64,000 nt of DNA from Sandaracinaceae bacterium (GTDB taxonomy: Bacteria > Myxococcota_A > Polyangia > Polyangiales > Sandaracinaceae), in the NCBI GenBank assembly GCA_020633195.1, contig JACKEC010000028.1, forward strand, positions 62,001-126,000, given 5' to 3'. The notes below the pieces were generated by a model. It was not told where the DNA came from, made no database searches, and saw nothing but the letters and a program-made list of their open reading frames with translations. Positions 8,711-18,843 of the stretch are shown in pieces; within the stretch, counting starts at the first letter, position 1; every line of letters begins with the position of its first letter. The position numbers and the translations under genes are program-made.

Positions 8711-9607
8711 GTGCGGTGGATCGTCTTCGCGCTCCTGGCCGCGGGCTGCGGCTCTGCCCCCGAGGCGCCCGCCTGCGCCGGCGGCACCTGGGGTGACCCC
8801 GCCTTCGACGCGCTCGACGCGCTGAACGACCCGGACCTCCTCGAGCGCGACGACGCGGCTCGGCGCCGGTTCGCGCGCCAGCTCGACGAGGCGGCTCGCC
8901 ACGCGCCGCCCACCTCGACGGTCGCCCGCGTCACCCTGCAGAACGACGTCTGGGGCGTCTGGCAGCGCGCGCGCGCCGAGCCCGCGTCGTCGCCGTCCCA
9001 GCACGCGATCGAGGTCGCCTCGGCGCGCCTCGTCCGGCGCCTCGCGCTCGCCAGGATCGACGCGCCGTGGCGCGAGGGCCTGCCCGAGCTCGTCTCGACC
9101 GCGCTCGGCCGCGGCTGGCGCGAGCAGGAGTCCGAGCTCCCGTCCCTGCAGCACGAGCGAGCGTTCGGGCTGCGACGCGTGTTCCACGTGGCGCGCCGCG
9201 GCGACGACGAGCGCGCGCTGTTCTCCACCTTGGTGGCGCTCGACGCGCGAGGCCGACCGCACGTGACGCGCTACGTCGGCGACCTCGAGGTCCTGCGCTT
9301 CGAGCGGGGCGAGCTCCGTGAGGCGCGCGTCTACGAGCTCGACCGCCGCGCCACGCGGTGCGAGGGCGCCGAGCACGCGATGCGCCCCCTCGACGCGGTG
9401 AGCCACGTCCCGGGCACCGGCGCGCATCGGTTCGTCGCCGACTTCGATCCGCCCGCGCCTCTGGCGAGCCTCCCGTGCGCGCGGTGCCACGACGACGACT
9501 CGATGATGTCGTTGCCGTCGGCCGAGCTCGGGGTGGGGAGCCGCTTCGAGGCGCTGCTCGCACCCGCGCGTGAGGAGGGCGTCGCGATCGCGGACGCCGA
9601 TCCCTAG
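8711..9607 (+). CDS. Lipoprotein with a single CXXCH haem-binding motif
   Basis: A 298-residue protein; the best start is GTG 8711 because it gives a compact lipoprotein signal (VRWIVFALLAAGCGS). The body has no family I recognise. Near the C-terminus CARCHDDDSMM provides a CXXCH c-type haem site, and a Met-rich segment just after could supply the axial ligand. If haem is attached this is a periplasmic mono-haem protein. It is also notable for a Trp-rich helical N-terminal half. Its TAG stop interlocks with that of the convergent CBS gene in CTAG. Confidence 0.7.
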   Translation: MRWIVFALLAAGCGSAPEAPACAGGTWGDPAFDALDALNDPDLLERDDAARRRFARQLDEAARHAPPTSTVARVTLQNDVWGVWQRARAEPASSPSQHAIEVASARLVRRLALARIDAPWREGLPELVSTALGRGWREQESELPSLQHERAFGLRRVFHVARRGDDERALFSTLVALDARGRPHVTRYVGDLEVLRFERGELREARVYELDRRATRCEGAEHAMRPLDAVSHVPGTGAHRFVADFDPPAPLASLPCARCHDDDSMMSLPSAELGVGSRFEALLAPAREEGVAIADADP

Positions 9608-10017
9608 TCCAGCTGCTCGCGGACGGCGCGAAGCACGTCGACGTAGCTGACGATCCCGATCAGGTTCTCGCCCTCGACGACGGGGATCGCGCCCACCTGC
9701 TCCTCGACGAGCAGATCGATGATCTCGTTGACGTCCGTGACCGAGGTGATCGTGATCAGCTCGGTCGACATCACGCTGCCGACGTCCGCGTTGAGCTTGG
9801 ACTCCAGCCGCTCGAGGCTCTCGATGTCGACGACGAGGCGGAGCCCCAGGCTCTGCAAATCTCGATCGCTCAGCATGCCCACCAGGCGCTCGCCTCGGAC
9901 GACGGGCAGGTGGCGAATCCCCTTCTCTTGCATGACCGCGAGGGCCCCGGCGAGGGTCGTCTCCTCCGACACGGTGACCACGTCGGCGGTCATGAGCTCT
10001 TCGGCGTTGATGTCCAT
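9604..10017 (-). CDS. CBS-domain pair protein
   Basis: A 137-residue cytoplasmic protein made of two CBS domains. The first (about 6-60) begins ELMTADVVTVSEETTLAGAL and ends LVGMLSDRDL; the second (about 75-135) begins VGSVMSTELITITSVTDVNE and ends LIGIVSYVDVLRAV. CBS pairs bind adenine nucleotides and regulate partner proteins. ATG 10017 (MDINAEELM) is preferred over the ATG 18 bases upstream because the domain starts immediately. It lies 27 nt downstream of the kinase gene on the same strand, so the pair may form an energy-sensing unit; that link is inference. Confidence 0.88.
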   Translation of the reverse strand: MDINAEELMTADVVTVSEETTLAGALAVMQEKGIRHLPVVRGERLVGMLSDRDLQSLGLRLVVDIESLERLESKLNADVGSVMSTELITITSVTDVNEIIDLLVEEQVGAIPVVEGENLIGIVSYVDVLRAVREQLD

Positions 10018-10044
10018 CGCCTGGCACCTACGCACCGTCGGGCG

Positions 10045-11430
10045 TCAGGCGAGCAGGAAATACAGCAGCGCGGCGCCGGCCGCCGCGAGCAGGCCCCCGA
10101 GGAGCGCGGCGACCGCGAGGAGCGGGACGATCGAGCCGTCCTTGGCGACGACGGGGGGCGGGACCTCGACCGGCGGGCGCGGGTTGGTGAGCGGCGTCGG
10201 CATGGACGCCGACGGCATCGGCTGGGGCGCCATCGCCTGCGTCGGCTCGACCTCCATCGGCCGCATGTCGCCCTTGCGCAGCACGCCGCTCGACTTGTCG
10301 AGCATCCACGGCTGGCTGACGTCGGCCCACTCCTCGGGGGGCTCCTCGGCGTCGAAGGGCACCGCCTCGAGCGCGGCGCGCATCTCGTGGACGCTCGCGA
10401 AGCGAGCCTCCTTGTCGGGGCACATCGCCCGCGCGATCAGCGCCTCGAGGGAGGGCGGCACCTCGGGTCGCAGCTCGCGGATCGGCGTGGGCCGACCCTC
10501 CTGCGCCTGCGTGAAGATCTCGATGACGCTGTGGCCCTTGTACGGCAGCTCCCCGGAGAGCGCCTCGTAGAGGATCACCCCGAGCGAGAAGACGTCGGCG
10601 CGCTGGTCGACGCCGCTCGTGTCGGCGACCTGCTCGGGCGCCATGTAGTACGGCGTGCCCATCACCATGCCCATCGCGGTGAGCTTCGAGCTGGCCAGCC
10701 CCGGCTCCTTGAGCTTCGAGACGCCGAAGTCCAGCACCTTGGGGATCCCCATGTGGAGCGGGTCCTCGGGGATCATCTGCATGAAGATGTTGTCGGGCTT
10801 CAGGTCGCGATGGACGACGCCCTCGTCGTGGACCGCCGCCACGCCGCTCATCACCTGCTTCATGATGTCGGCGATCTCGGCGACGGGCCGCCGGCCCTCC
10901 TCGATCAGCTCCGCGAACGTGCGCCCCTCGAGCATCTCCATCGCGAGGTAGTACGTGTCCTTGTCGCGCCCGCCGTCGAACACCTGGACCACGTTCGGGT
11001 GCTCGACCGTCGCGGCGATCTTGGCCTCGCGGAAGAGGCGCTGGACCTGCACCGGCTGCACCGCCATGTGCGGGAAGAGGCACTTCAGGGCGACGCGGCG
11101 CCCCACCACCACGTGCGACGCCTCGTAGACGACGCCGGTCGCGCCGCGCCCGAGCATCCTCTCGATCCGATAGCGCCCGACCTCTTTGCCCGCGCGAAAG
11201 GGCTCGTACAGCGGGACGTCGTCGAGGCGATCGTCGGCCTGCTCGGCCACGACCTGCGTTGGTCCCACGTCTTCGAAGTCGAACTCACCGGGGAGCTGGA
11301 TCGGCTGCGACTCGAGCGCCGCGCGGAGCGATCCGGGCATGTCGAGATCGTCGGTCGTGCGCCCACTCACGCGCCGCTGCGTGGACTGGGATGGGTCGAG
11401 GTCGTCCCAACTCGATCGCTCACCGCTCAA
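10045..11430 (-). CDS. Transmembrane Ser/Thr protein kinase
   Basis: A Hanks-type kinase of 461 residues. The kinase domain (about 85-355) has Gly loop GRGATGVVYEA, beta-3 VALK, catalytic loop HRDLKPDN, metal motif DFGVSKL and activation-segment end YMAPEQ, so it should be active. A Pro-rich linker leads to a single C-terminal helix (VPLLAVAALLGGLLAAAGAALL) with only three residues beyond it. The protein is therefore tail-anchored with the kinase in the cytoplasm and no external sensor. The 5' neighbour on the same strand encodes a PilZ protein and the 3' neighbour a CBS pair. The antisense strand is open over most of the gene, but its translation is Arg-rich noise. Confidence 0.93.
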   Translation of the reverse strand: MSGERSSWDDLDPSQSTQRRVSGRTTDDLDMPGSLRAALESQPIQLPGEFDFEDVGPTQVVAEQADDRLDDVPLYEPFRAGKEVGRYRIERMLGRGATGVVYEASHVVVGRRVALKCLFPHMAVQPVQVQRLFREAKIAATVEHPNVVQVFDGGRDKDTYYLAMEMLEGRTFAELIEEGRRPVAEIADIMKQVMSGVAAVHDEGVVHRDLKPDNIFMQMIPEDPLHMGIPKVLDFGVSKLKEPGLASSKLTAMGMVMGTPYYMAPEQVADTSGVDQRADVFSLGVILYEALSGELPYKGHSVIEIFTQAQEGRPTPIRELRPEVPPSLEALIARAMCPDKEARFASVHEMRAALEAVPFDAEEPPEEWADVSQPWMLDKSSGVLRKGDMRPMEVEPTQAMAPQPMPSASMPTPLTNPRPPVEVPPPVVAKDGSIVPLLAVAALLGGLLAAAGAALLYFLLA

Positions 11431-11483
11431 GCCAAAGCCCCGCGGGGATCATACCCCAATCGCGGCGTTTGCTCCCCGCGTGC

Positions 11484-11900
11484 TCATGCCAGGTCGGTTT
11501 CACCAGCGATCCGAAGAATGGCCTGCGCGTAGTCCCGCCGACCGCCCCGCTCGGGCGGGACCTCGGGGAACGTGCGCAGGACCATGCCCAGCAGGAGCCG
11601 ATGCATCCCGTCCATCCGCGTCAACGTGACGCCGAGCGTGTCGCCCGGATCGTCGGCCCGACGGCCCGGGCAGACCCGCGCGACGACTCCGTCCGCGTCC
11701 AGCCAGGTGATGGAGCTCGGCACGCGCAACGACACACGCACCCGGTCACCGACGCGCGCCTGGCCCAGCGCGCGGACGCGGAGCCCCGACCAGGAGACGT
11801 CGACCGTCTCGTCGGCGATCAGGCGGTCGTCGCGCGTCGAACGGAGCACGCACTCGGTCTGCACGCGGTGGCGGCGGTGATGGCGGAGGCTGTCGGTCAC
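11484..11900 (-). CDS. Stand-alone PilZ-domain protein
   Basis: A 138-residue protein containing a PilZ domain, the c-di-GMP receptor fold. Near the N-terminus RHHRRHRVQ supplies the RxxxR motif, and about 25 residues later DVSWSGLRV supplies (D/N)xSxxG; both are intact, so c-di-GMP binding is plausible. The rest is the PilZ beta-barrel (VGDRVRVSLRVP, DGVVARVCPG, LGVTLTRMDG). It lies 53 nt upstream of the kinase and 52 nt downstream of a pseudokinase-PilZ gene on the same strand, so all may be co-expressed. Confidence 0.88.
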   Translation of the reverse strand: MTDSLRHHRRHRVQTECVLRSTRDDRLIADETVDVSWSGLRVRALGQARVGDRVRVSLRVPSSITWLDADGVVARVCPGRRADDPGDTLGVTLTRMDGMHRLLLGMVLRTFPEVPPERGGRRDYAQAILRIAGETDLA

Positions 11901-11952
11901 GATGGGATCGTACGGAGCGCGACGCGCGGCGGTCCAAAATCCCGGCGCGCGC

Positions 11953-13059
11953 TCACGCCTCGTCGCCCCCGACCAGCGCGACGTAGCGCTGGATCTCGTC
12001 GAGCGTGCGCGCCGCCGGATCGTCGAACGAGACGCCGAAGGCCTTCGCCTGGCCCTCGCCTCCGCGGACCCAGCGCACCGTGGCGGGCTCGCTCACGATC
12101 CGTCCGCTCGCGGGCAACGCCAGACGGACGAGGACCGAGGCGCCGACCTCGACGTTGCCCACCCCGAGGACGAGCAGGCCGCCCTCGCAGATGTTCTCGG
12201 TGCGACCGTCGAGGGTCGCGTCCCCGCCGAGCCGCACCCGGATGGCCGACACGTACGCGACCCGCGGCGACTTCCGGCGGAGGCGCGCGGGCGGCTCGGA
12301 CGGCGGCAACGAGTCCGTGGTGGCGGTGCGCACCGCCTCGGCGAACGCCTCCATCGACGGATGGCGTCGCTCGGCGTCGTCGAGCCCCCGCTCGACCACG
12401 GCCGCGAGCGCCGGCGGGAACGAGCCCTCGTTCGGGGGCCACTCCTCGGGGGGCTCGCCCGAGAGCATCTCGGCGAGGATCGCGGCGACGGTGTAGACGT
12501 CGGTCTGCCGGCTCGCGGGCGCGCCGCTCGTGAGCCGCTCGGGCGCGGTGTACGGCACGCACGCGAGGGGCCCGCTCAACGAGCTCAGCGGGGTCGGGAA
12601 GATGCCGAGGTCGAGGATGACGACCCGCGCGCCGTCGACGAGGATGGACCCCGGAGACAACGCGGCGTGCGCCATGCCCAGCGCGTGGACGTGGATGAGC
12701 GCCTCGGCGAGGCTCAGCGCGATGAGCACCGCCTCCTCGGGCGGCAGCGCGCCGCGCGCCATGAGGAGGCCGTCGAGGCTGCGCCCGGTGAACGGCGCGC
12801 CGGCGAGGTAGGGCAGGCCGTCACGGGTATCGCAGACGTCGAGGACCCCGAGGATTCCAGGGTGATACGTGCGATCGCGGGCGGTCGCCTCCTCGAGGAC
12901 CTTCTCGCGATCCTCGGGACGCCCCACGACGATGGAGGCGACGCGGTCGAGGAAGGCGTGAGTCGCCTCGTAGACGGTGGCGTGATCGGAGCGGGCGACG
13001 ACCCGCCGCAGCACCCATCGACGGTCGAGCGTGGCCCCGACCCGCAACCCCCCGTCCAT
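11953..13059 (-). CDS. Pseudokinase fused to a PilZ domain
   Basis: A 368-residue protein starting at ATG 13059. Residues 10-260 follow the Ser/Thr kinase fold (YTAPERL, QTDVYTVAAILAEMLSG, RHPSMEAF) but the chemistry is missing. The Gly loop is VVARSDHATVYEA, the beta-3 Lys of VAxK is Ile43, and the catalytic loop is HAALSPGS (131-138), so the catalytic Asp is Ala133. Only a DLG remains for DFG. Residues 280-365 form a PilZ domain with RKSPR for RxxxR and NICEGG for (D/N)xSxxG (Ser replaced by Cys). The best reading is a non-catalytic scaffold that reports c-di-GMP. Neighbours are a normal PilZ protein and an active kinase. Confidence 0.85.
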   Translation of the reverse strand: MDGGLRVGATLDRRWVLRRVVARSDHATVYEATHAFLDRVASIVVGRPEDREKVLEEATARDRTYHPGILGVLDVCDTRDGLPYLAGAPFTGRSLDGLLMARGALPPEEAVLIALSLAEALIHVHALGMAHAALSPGSILVDGARVVILDLGIFPTPLSSLSGPLACVPYTAPERLTSGAPASRQTDVYTVAAILAEMLSGEPPEEWPPNEGSFPPALAAVVERGLDDAERRHPSMEAFAEAVRTATTDSLPPSEPPARLRRKSPRVAYVSAIRVRLGGDATLDGRTENICEGGLLVLGVGNVEVGASVLVRLALPASGRIVSEPATVRWVRGGEGQAKAFGVSFDDPAARTLDEIQRYVALVGGDEA

Positions 13060-13063
13060 GCGA

Positions 13064-14242
13064 TCAGGGTAGCGGGCTTCGGGCGACGTCCGCGAGAAAG
13101 CCGGCCAACGCGACCGTTCGGGCCTGCAGGCTCGCGAGCGAGCAGCGCTCGGAGGTCTGGTGCGCGCCGCTCCCCGCCGGGCCCAGCCCGTCGACGCAGG
13201 GGACGCCCTGAGCGGCGAGCAGGTTCGCGTCGCTGCCCCCGCCCTGCAGCGGGGCCTCACCGGAGCCGAGCCCGGCCGCCGCTGCGTGGGGCGCGTATCG
13301 CGCGAGGAGCGCCCGGTTGGCATCCGTCGCGGGCATCGAGGGTCGGTTGACGCCGCCCTCGAGCGCGAAGGTGGCCGCGGCGAGCCGACCCTCGAGCGGG
13401 GTCGCGACGACCTCCTCGAGCGCCCGCTCGAGCTCGGCCCCGTCCTCGGGCCGCGCGAAGCGCCCGTCGACGCGGCAGCTCGCGTGCTCGGGGACGGTGT
13501 TGGTGGACGTCCCGCCCTCGATCAGGCCGACGTTGTAGGTGACCCCGCGCGCGTAGTCGGTCAGCGCCTCGACCCGCCCCACCAGCGCCGCGAGCGCGGC
13601 GATCGCGTTCACCCCGTCGGCGTGGGCGAGCCCCGCGTGAGCCGCCCGGCCCGTGGCGCGGATGCCGAACGCGGCCGTCCCCTTCCGAGCCGTCACGATG
13701 GCGTCGCCCGCCCGGCCGTGCTCGAAGACCAGCGCCGCGGAGACGTGCGGCGCCAGCCGGTCGTACAGGGCGCGGCTGCTCGGCGAGCCCACCTCCTCGT
13801 CGCTCACCACGATGACGCGGACGGGGAACGACGCGAGGTCCTCGAGGGTCGAGAGCGCGGTGAAGATCGAGGTGAGGCCGGACTTCATGTCGAGCACCCC
13901 CGGCCCGAAGGCGTCGTCGCCGTCCCGCCGGAACCCGAAGAAGCCCGCCGATCGGGGGAAGACCGTGTCGACGTGGCCGACGAGCGCGAGCGCGCGGGCG
14001 TCGCCGCTGGCCGCCTCGGTCGCGTAGACGCGGTGGTCCGCGTAGCGGCCCTCGGGATCGGGGACCCGCTCGATCGAGAGGCCGAGCCGGGTCGCCTCGC
14101 CGTCCAGGATCGTCGCCGCGACCTCCACGTCGGAGGCCTCTCGGCTGCAGCTCGGGGCGTCGACGAGGCGCGCGAGGAGGGGGACCTGCTCGCCCTCGAA
14201 GCGCTCGCTCCAATCTCGAATCGATCCGCCTGGGCGTTTCAT
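13064..14242 (-). CDS. M20 family metallopeptidase (carboxypeptidase G2-like)
   Basis: A 392-residue zinc peptidase of the M20 family. Visible motifs: GHVDTVFP with His90 and Asp92, GPGVLDMKSG with bridging Asp118, SDEEVGS with the catalytic base Glu149 and metal ligand Glu150, a dimerisation-domain ATGRAAHAG, and the final metal-ligand region with SGAHQTSER. These match the glutamate carboxypeptidase/ArgE-DapE-like group; the substrate cannot be set. ATG 14242 (MKRPGGSIRDW) is preferred over ATG 14311, because the latter would run into the divergent kinase gene. Only 4 nt separate its stop from the start of the pseudokinase gene downstream. Confidence 0.9.
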   Translation of the reverse strand: MKRPGGSIRDWSERFEGEQVPLLARLVDAPSCSREASDVEVAATILDGEATRLGLSIERVPDPEGRYADHRVYATEAASGDARALALVGHVDTVFPRSAGFFGFRRDGDDAFGPGVLDMKSGLTSIFTALSTLEDLASFPVRVIVVSDEEVGSPSSRALYDRLAPHVSAALVFEHGRAGDAIVTARKGTAAFGIRATGRAAHAGLAHADGVNAIAALAALVGRVEALTDYARGVTYNVGLIEGGTSTNTVPEHASCRVDGRFARPEDGAELERALEEVVATPLEGRLAAATFALEGGVNRPSMPATDANRALLARYAPHAAAAGLGSGEAPLQGGGSDANLLAAQGVPCVDGLGPAGSGAHQTSERCSLASLQARTVALAGFLADVARSPLP

Positions 14243-14325
14243 GCGTATCCGTCCTGCCACTCGTGCATATGCCTGCGCAGAGCTTGTCCCACTCAGCCAC
14301 AAGCCCGACACTTCTGCGGGACCCG

Positions 14326-15924
<1,599 letters not shown>

Positions 15925-15964
15925 CCCGCGCGACGGCCGAATCCGGGGCGATCTCGGGGCTCGA

Positions 15965-15994
15965 TTGACCCGCACCCCCGACCCCCCCTAACTT
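15965..15994 (+). promoter_or_regulatory. Candidate sigma70-type promoter with very short or absent leader
   Basis: TTGACC (15965-15970) and TAACTT (15989-15994) are separated by 18 C-rich bases. The ATG of the next gene is at 16004, only 9 bases after the -10, so a transcript from here would be nearly leaderless. Seen by eye only. Confidence 0.35.
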
Positions 15995-16003
15995 GATCCG
16001 GTC

Positions 16004-16951
16004 ATGCTTCGCCTCTCGCTCCGCCTCACCGCGGTCGGCTTCATCGTTGCGTCCTCCGGGTGCAGCGCCCTCATCAACCCCGACACCGATCTCCTCGGCA
16101 CCGACCCGGACGTGGACTCCGGGACCGTGATGCTGATGGACTCGGGGATGACGGGCTTCGACGCCGGGCCTGGCTTCGATGGCGGCCCGCTCTTCGACGC
16201 GGGCAACGAGACTTGCGTCGAAGGGACGCGTCGATGCGTGGGCGACTCCCTCCGCACGTGCGCGAGCGGCATGGAGATCCCGCAGGACTGTCAGGCGATG
16301 GACGCGTTCTGCCAGACCGACCACTGCGAGCCTCACGTGTGCCGGCCCAACTCGCGCGAGTGCTCGGCCGACGGGGGCTCGGTCCTGAGCTGCAGCGCGC
16401 GCGGCGACGCGCTCGACACGATGAGCTGCGGCTCTGGTCGCTGCGACGGCGCGACGCGCATGTGCACCGGCGGCGGTGACGCGTGCACCGGGCTGATGGG
16501 GATCCGCCCCGGCGCCGACCGTGAGATGAACCTCTGCAGCTTCTCGGACGACAACACCTACCAGCCCGACACGATGTGCCGGGGCACGACCCGCGCGTCG
16601 GTCGGCGATCGGATCTTCGAGCTGCGCCTCGACGCGCCGACCCGCGTGACGATCGAGCTCACCGACATCGACGAGGGCGCCGCGATCGACACCATCTTCT
16701 ATCTCCGCCGGGTCTGCGACGACCAGAGCACGCAGATCGGCTGCGCCGACGACGTCCCGTGCGCGGCCTCGACCGCCGAGCCGGCCGCGTGCTTCGACGG
16801 CGTCGACGTGCGCCAGTCGCGCCTCACCGTCGACCTCCCCGCGGGCAACTACTACATCGTCGCCGACGCGTTCCTCTACACGACCGGCGGCGGCACGATG
16901 TTCGGCTGCGGCCGCGTGAGGCTCTCGGTCCGCGAGACCCCGCGCGGGTGA
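16004..16951 (+). CDS. Cys-rich lipoprotein with PPC-like beta domain
   Basis: A 315-residue lipoprotein; the signal peptide ends at the lipobox ASSGC. A short DSG/DAG acidic linker (about 35-70) is followed by a Cys-rich region (about 70-165) with repeated CxxG-type units such as CVEGTRRCVGDSL and CSADGGSVLSC. The last 130 residues (DRIFELRLDAPTRVTIELTD, DTIFYLRRVCDD, GNYYIVADAF) resemble the pre-peptidase C-terminal (PPC) beta-sandwich found on secreted proteins. No catalytic domain is attached. Its stop overlaps the start of rsmE as GTGA, so the two are translationally linked despite unrelated roles. Confidence 0.8.
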   Translation: MLRLSLRLTAVGFIVASSGCSALINPDTDLLGTDPDVDSGTVMLMDSGMTGFDAGPGFDGGPLFDAGNETCVEGTRRCVGDSLRTCASGMEIPQDCQAMDAFCQTDHCEPHVCRPNSRECSADGGSVLSCSARGDALDTMSCGSGRCDGATRMCTGGGDACTGLMGIRPGADREMNLCSFSDDNTYQPDTMCRGTTRASVGDRIFELRLDAPTRVTIELTDIDEGAAIDTIFYLRRVCDDQSTQIGCADDVPCAASTAEPAACFDGVDVRQSRLTVDLPAGNYYIVADAFLYTTGGGTMFGCGRVRLSVRETPRG

Positions 16952-17688
16952 ACCTCCTCCTGGTCGGTCCGGAGGAGGTCTCGTCCTCGGGCGAGGTCCT
17001 CCTCCACGACGAGCGCGCCCGCCACCTCCTCGACGTCCTCGGCGTCCACGCCGGGCAGTACGTCCGGCTCGGGGTGCTCGACGGCCCCAAGGGCCGGGCC
17101 GAGGTGCTCTGGACCGACGACGACACCGTGCGCCTGCGCTGCGAGCTCGACCCGTCTCCGCCGGAGCGGCCCCGGCTCGACCTCGTCCTCGCCGTGCCGC
17201 GGCCCAAGGTGCTCAAGCGCCTCTGGGCGCCCCTGGCCGCGATGGGCGTGGGGCGGATCTACCTCACGAACGCGAAGCGCGTGGAGCGCTTCTACTTCGA
17301 CTCCCACGCGATCCGGCCCGAGGTGTTCCGGCCGCGCCTGATCGAGGGCCTCGCGCAGGCGCGTGACACGCGCGTCCCCGAGGTCCAGGTGCACAAGCAC
17401 CTCCGGATGATGATCGAGCAGGAGGTCGACGCCGCGCACCCCGACGCCAAGCGGATCGTCGCCGATCCGGTCTACCGGCGCTCCGCGATTCGCGTCCTCT
17501 CGGACCTCGCGCCGGAGCGTCGCGTCCTGCTCGCGATCGGCCCCGAGGGCGGCTGGGATCCGCTCGAGCGCGACCTCCTCGAGCGGTACGCGTTCACCGG
17601 CGTCGGCCTCGGCGCGCGCACCCTGCGGAGCGACACCGCGGTGATCGCGCTCGTCTCGATCGTGCACGAGGCCTTGCGGGCCGACTAG
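16948..17688 (+). CDS. rsmE: 16S rRNA (uracil1498-N3)-methyltransferase RsmE
   Basis: SPOUT-class enzyme that methylates U1498 of 16S rRNA using S-adenosylmethionine. The 246-residue length is normal for the family. Start is GTG 16948 overlapping the previous stop. An N-terminal PUA-like domain (HDERARHLLDVLGVHAGQYV) is followed by the knot domain with IGPEGGWDPLERDLL and LGARTLRSDTAVIALVS, the conserved SAM-pocket pair (usual form LG..ILR.ETA). The change of ILRtETA to TLRSDTA is conservative. Its TAG stop shares CTAG with the convergent alkD-like gene. Confidence 0.92.
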   Translation: MNLLLVGPEEVSSSGEVLLHDERARHLLDVLGVHAGQYVRLGVLDGPKGRAEVLWTDDDTVRLRCELDPSPPERPRLDLVLAVPRPKVLKRLWAPLAAMGVGRIYLTNAKRVERFYFDSHAIRPEVFRPRLIEGLAQARDTRVPEVQVHKHLRMMIEQEVDAAHPDAKRIVADPVYRRSAIRVLSDLAPERRVLLAIGPEGGWDPLERDLLERYAFTGVGLGARTLRSDTAVIALVSIVHEALRAD

Positions 17689-18404
17689 GCGGGTGAGCCC
17701 TGCCGGTACGCGGCCATCAGCTCCTCGCGGCGCGCGGCGGGCAGGACCTTGACGACCTCGCGCATCGTCACGCCCGAGGCGCGGTGCGTGCGGGGCGCGA
17801 TGAAGGCCTCGGCGAGCGCGGGTCGCTTGCGGCCCACGTCGCGCAAGATCCAGCCGATCGCCTTGCGGATGAAGAACTCCTTCTCCTCCAGCATCGCGTC
17901 GGCGTAGCGAGCGAAGCGATCCCAGTCGCCGCCGCCCGCGCGCAGCGGCTTCAGCAGCGACAGCATGGACGCCCGCCGGATCCAGAAGTCGTCGTCCTCG
18001 GACCAGCGATCGAGGGTGTCGGCGAGCCCGAGGCGGACGACGAGCGCGCCCATCACGTCGGTCGATAGCGGGTCGACGAGGGCCCACGTCTTCGACTCGC
18101 GGAGCATGCGCTCGACCTGCGGGACGTCCGCCTCTTCGAGGAGCTTCGCGCCGCGGGTGAGCACGATCACCGCAGCGGCGCGCAGCTCGTAGATCCCCGG
18201 CGCCCACAGCTCGTCGGCGGCCTCGACGAAGCGCGCGCGATCCTTGCCGAGCGCGGCGAGCTGCGCGCGGACGACCCTGCGCAGCTCGGGCATGGTCGCG
18301 CCGAGGTGGACCATCTCGCTCTTGAGGTACGCCTTGCCCTGGACCGCGCGCTCGGGATCGCCGATCGCCCTCAGCCCCGCCTCGATCGCCTGACTCGCCT
18401 GCAT
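17685..18404 (-). CDS. AlkD-type DNA alkylation repair protein
   Basis: A 239-residue all-helical protein of the AlkD family, HEAT-like-repeat DNA glycosylases that excise bulky or cationic alkylated bases such as N3- and N7-alkylpurines. Family marks include QGKAYLKSEMVHLGATMPELRR near the N-terminus, ELRAAAVIVLTR, a Trp/Asp region DDDFWIRRASMLSLLKP, and EFFIRKAIGWILRDVGRK, the characteristic basic helix lining the DNA cleft. The catalytic-cleft Trp and Asp cannot be fixed without alignment. It is divergent from a membrane protein gene that overlaps an AlkZ-type glycosylase gene, which makes a repair neighbourhood. Confidence 0.87.
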   Translation of the reverse strand: MQASQAIEAGLRAIGDPERAVQGKAYLKSEMVHLGATMPELRRVVRAQLAALGKDRARFVEAADELWAPGIYELRAAAVIVLTRGAKLLEEADVPQVERMLRESKTWALVDPLSTDVMGALVVRLGLADTLDRWSEDDDFWIRRASMLSLLKPLRAGGGDWDRFARYADAMLEEKEFFIRKAIGWILRDVGRKRPALAEAFIAPRTHRASGVTMREVVKVLPAARREELMAAYRQGSPA

Positions 18405-18429
18405 GGGACGCCGAGCCTACAGTACGCCC

Positions 18430-18843
18430 GTGCAAGCCAAGCCCGAGACGCCGGCCGGCGACCCCACGGTGACGCGCGGCCGCCAGCAGGCGATCGCGGT
18501 GCTCGTGACGCTCGGGGGCTCGATCGTGGTCGTGACCTTCCTCGGCGGCTCGACGCTGGCGGCGATGCTCGTGCAGCTCGTCGTGCTGGTGCTCCTCGGC
18601 GTGCAGCTCTTCCGGGGCGTCGGGTGGGCGCGCTGGGTGATCGCGGCGATGACCGGCCTCGGCGCGCTCGGCAACGGGTACGTGGCCGCGACCTCGCTCG
18701 GCGCCGACGGCATCGGCTGGATCGTCAACGTGGCGCTCGCGGTGATCTACGCGTGGTGCGCGTTCATGCTCGCCATGAGCTCCGCCGTCGTCGCGTTCAT
18801 GGGCGCGCAGCGGGCGGCCCGCGAGGCCACGCCGCTCCCGTGA
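18430..18843 (+). CDS. Small four-helix membrane protein of unknown function
   Basis: A 137-residue protein from GTG 18430 (ATG 18403 would overlap the divergent gene start). After a hydrophilic N-terminus there are four hydrophobic segments: IAVLVTLGGSIVVVTFLGG, LAAMLVQLVVLVLLGVQLF, WARWVIAAMTGLGALGNGY and IVNVALAVIYAWCAFMLAMS. It is probably an inner-membrane protein. Its stop overlaps the GTG of the AlkZ-like gene (GTGA), so the two are translationally coupled; why a membrane protein is coupled to a glycosylase is unknown. Confidence 0.75.
   Translation: MQAKPETPAGDPTVTRGRQQAIAVLVTLGGSIVVVTFLGGSTLAAMLVQLVVLVLLGVQLFRGVGWARWVIAAMTGLGALGNGYVAATSLGADGIGWIVNVALAVIYAWCAFMLAMSSAVVAFMGAQRAAREATPLP

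Noticed and set aside
8522..10027. Minus-strand frame overlapping the mono-haem lipoprotein and the CBS gene
   Set aside because: The translation is low-complexity Arg/Glu, while both overlapped genes have clear signal or domain motifs in other frames.
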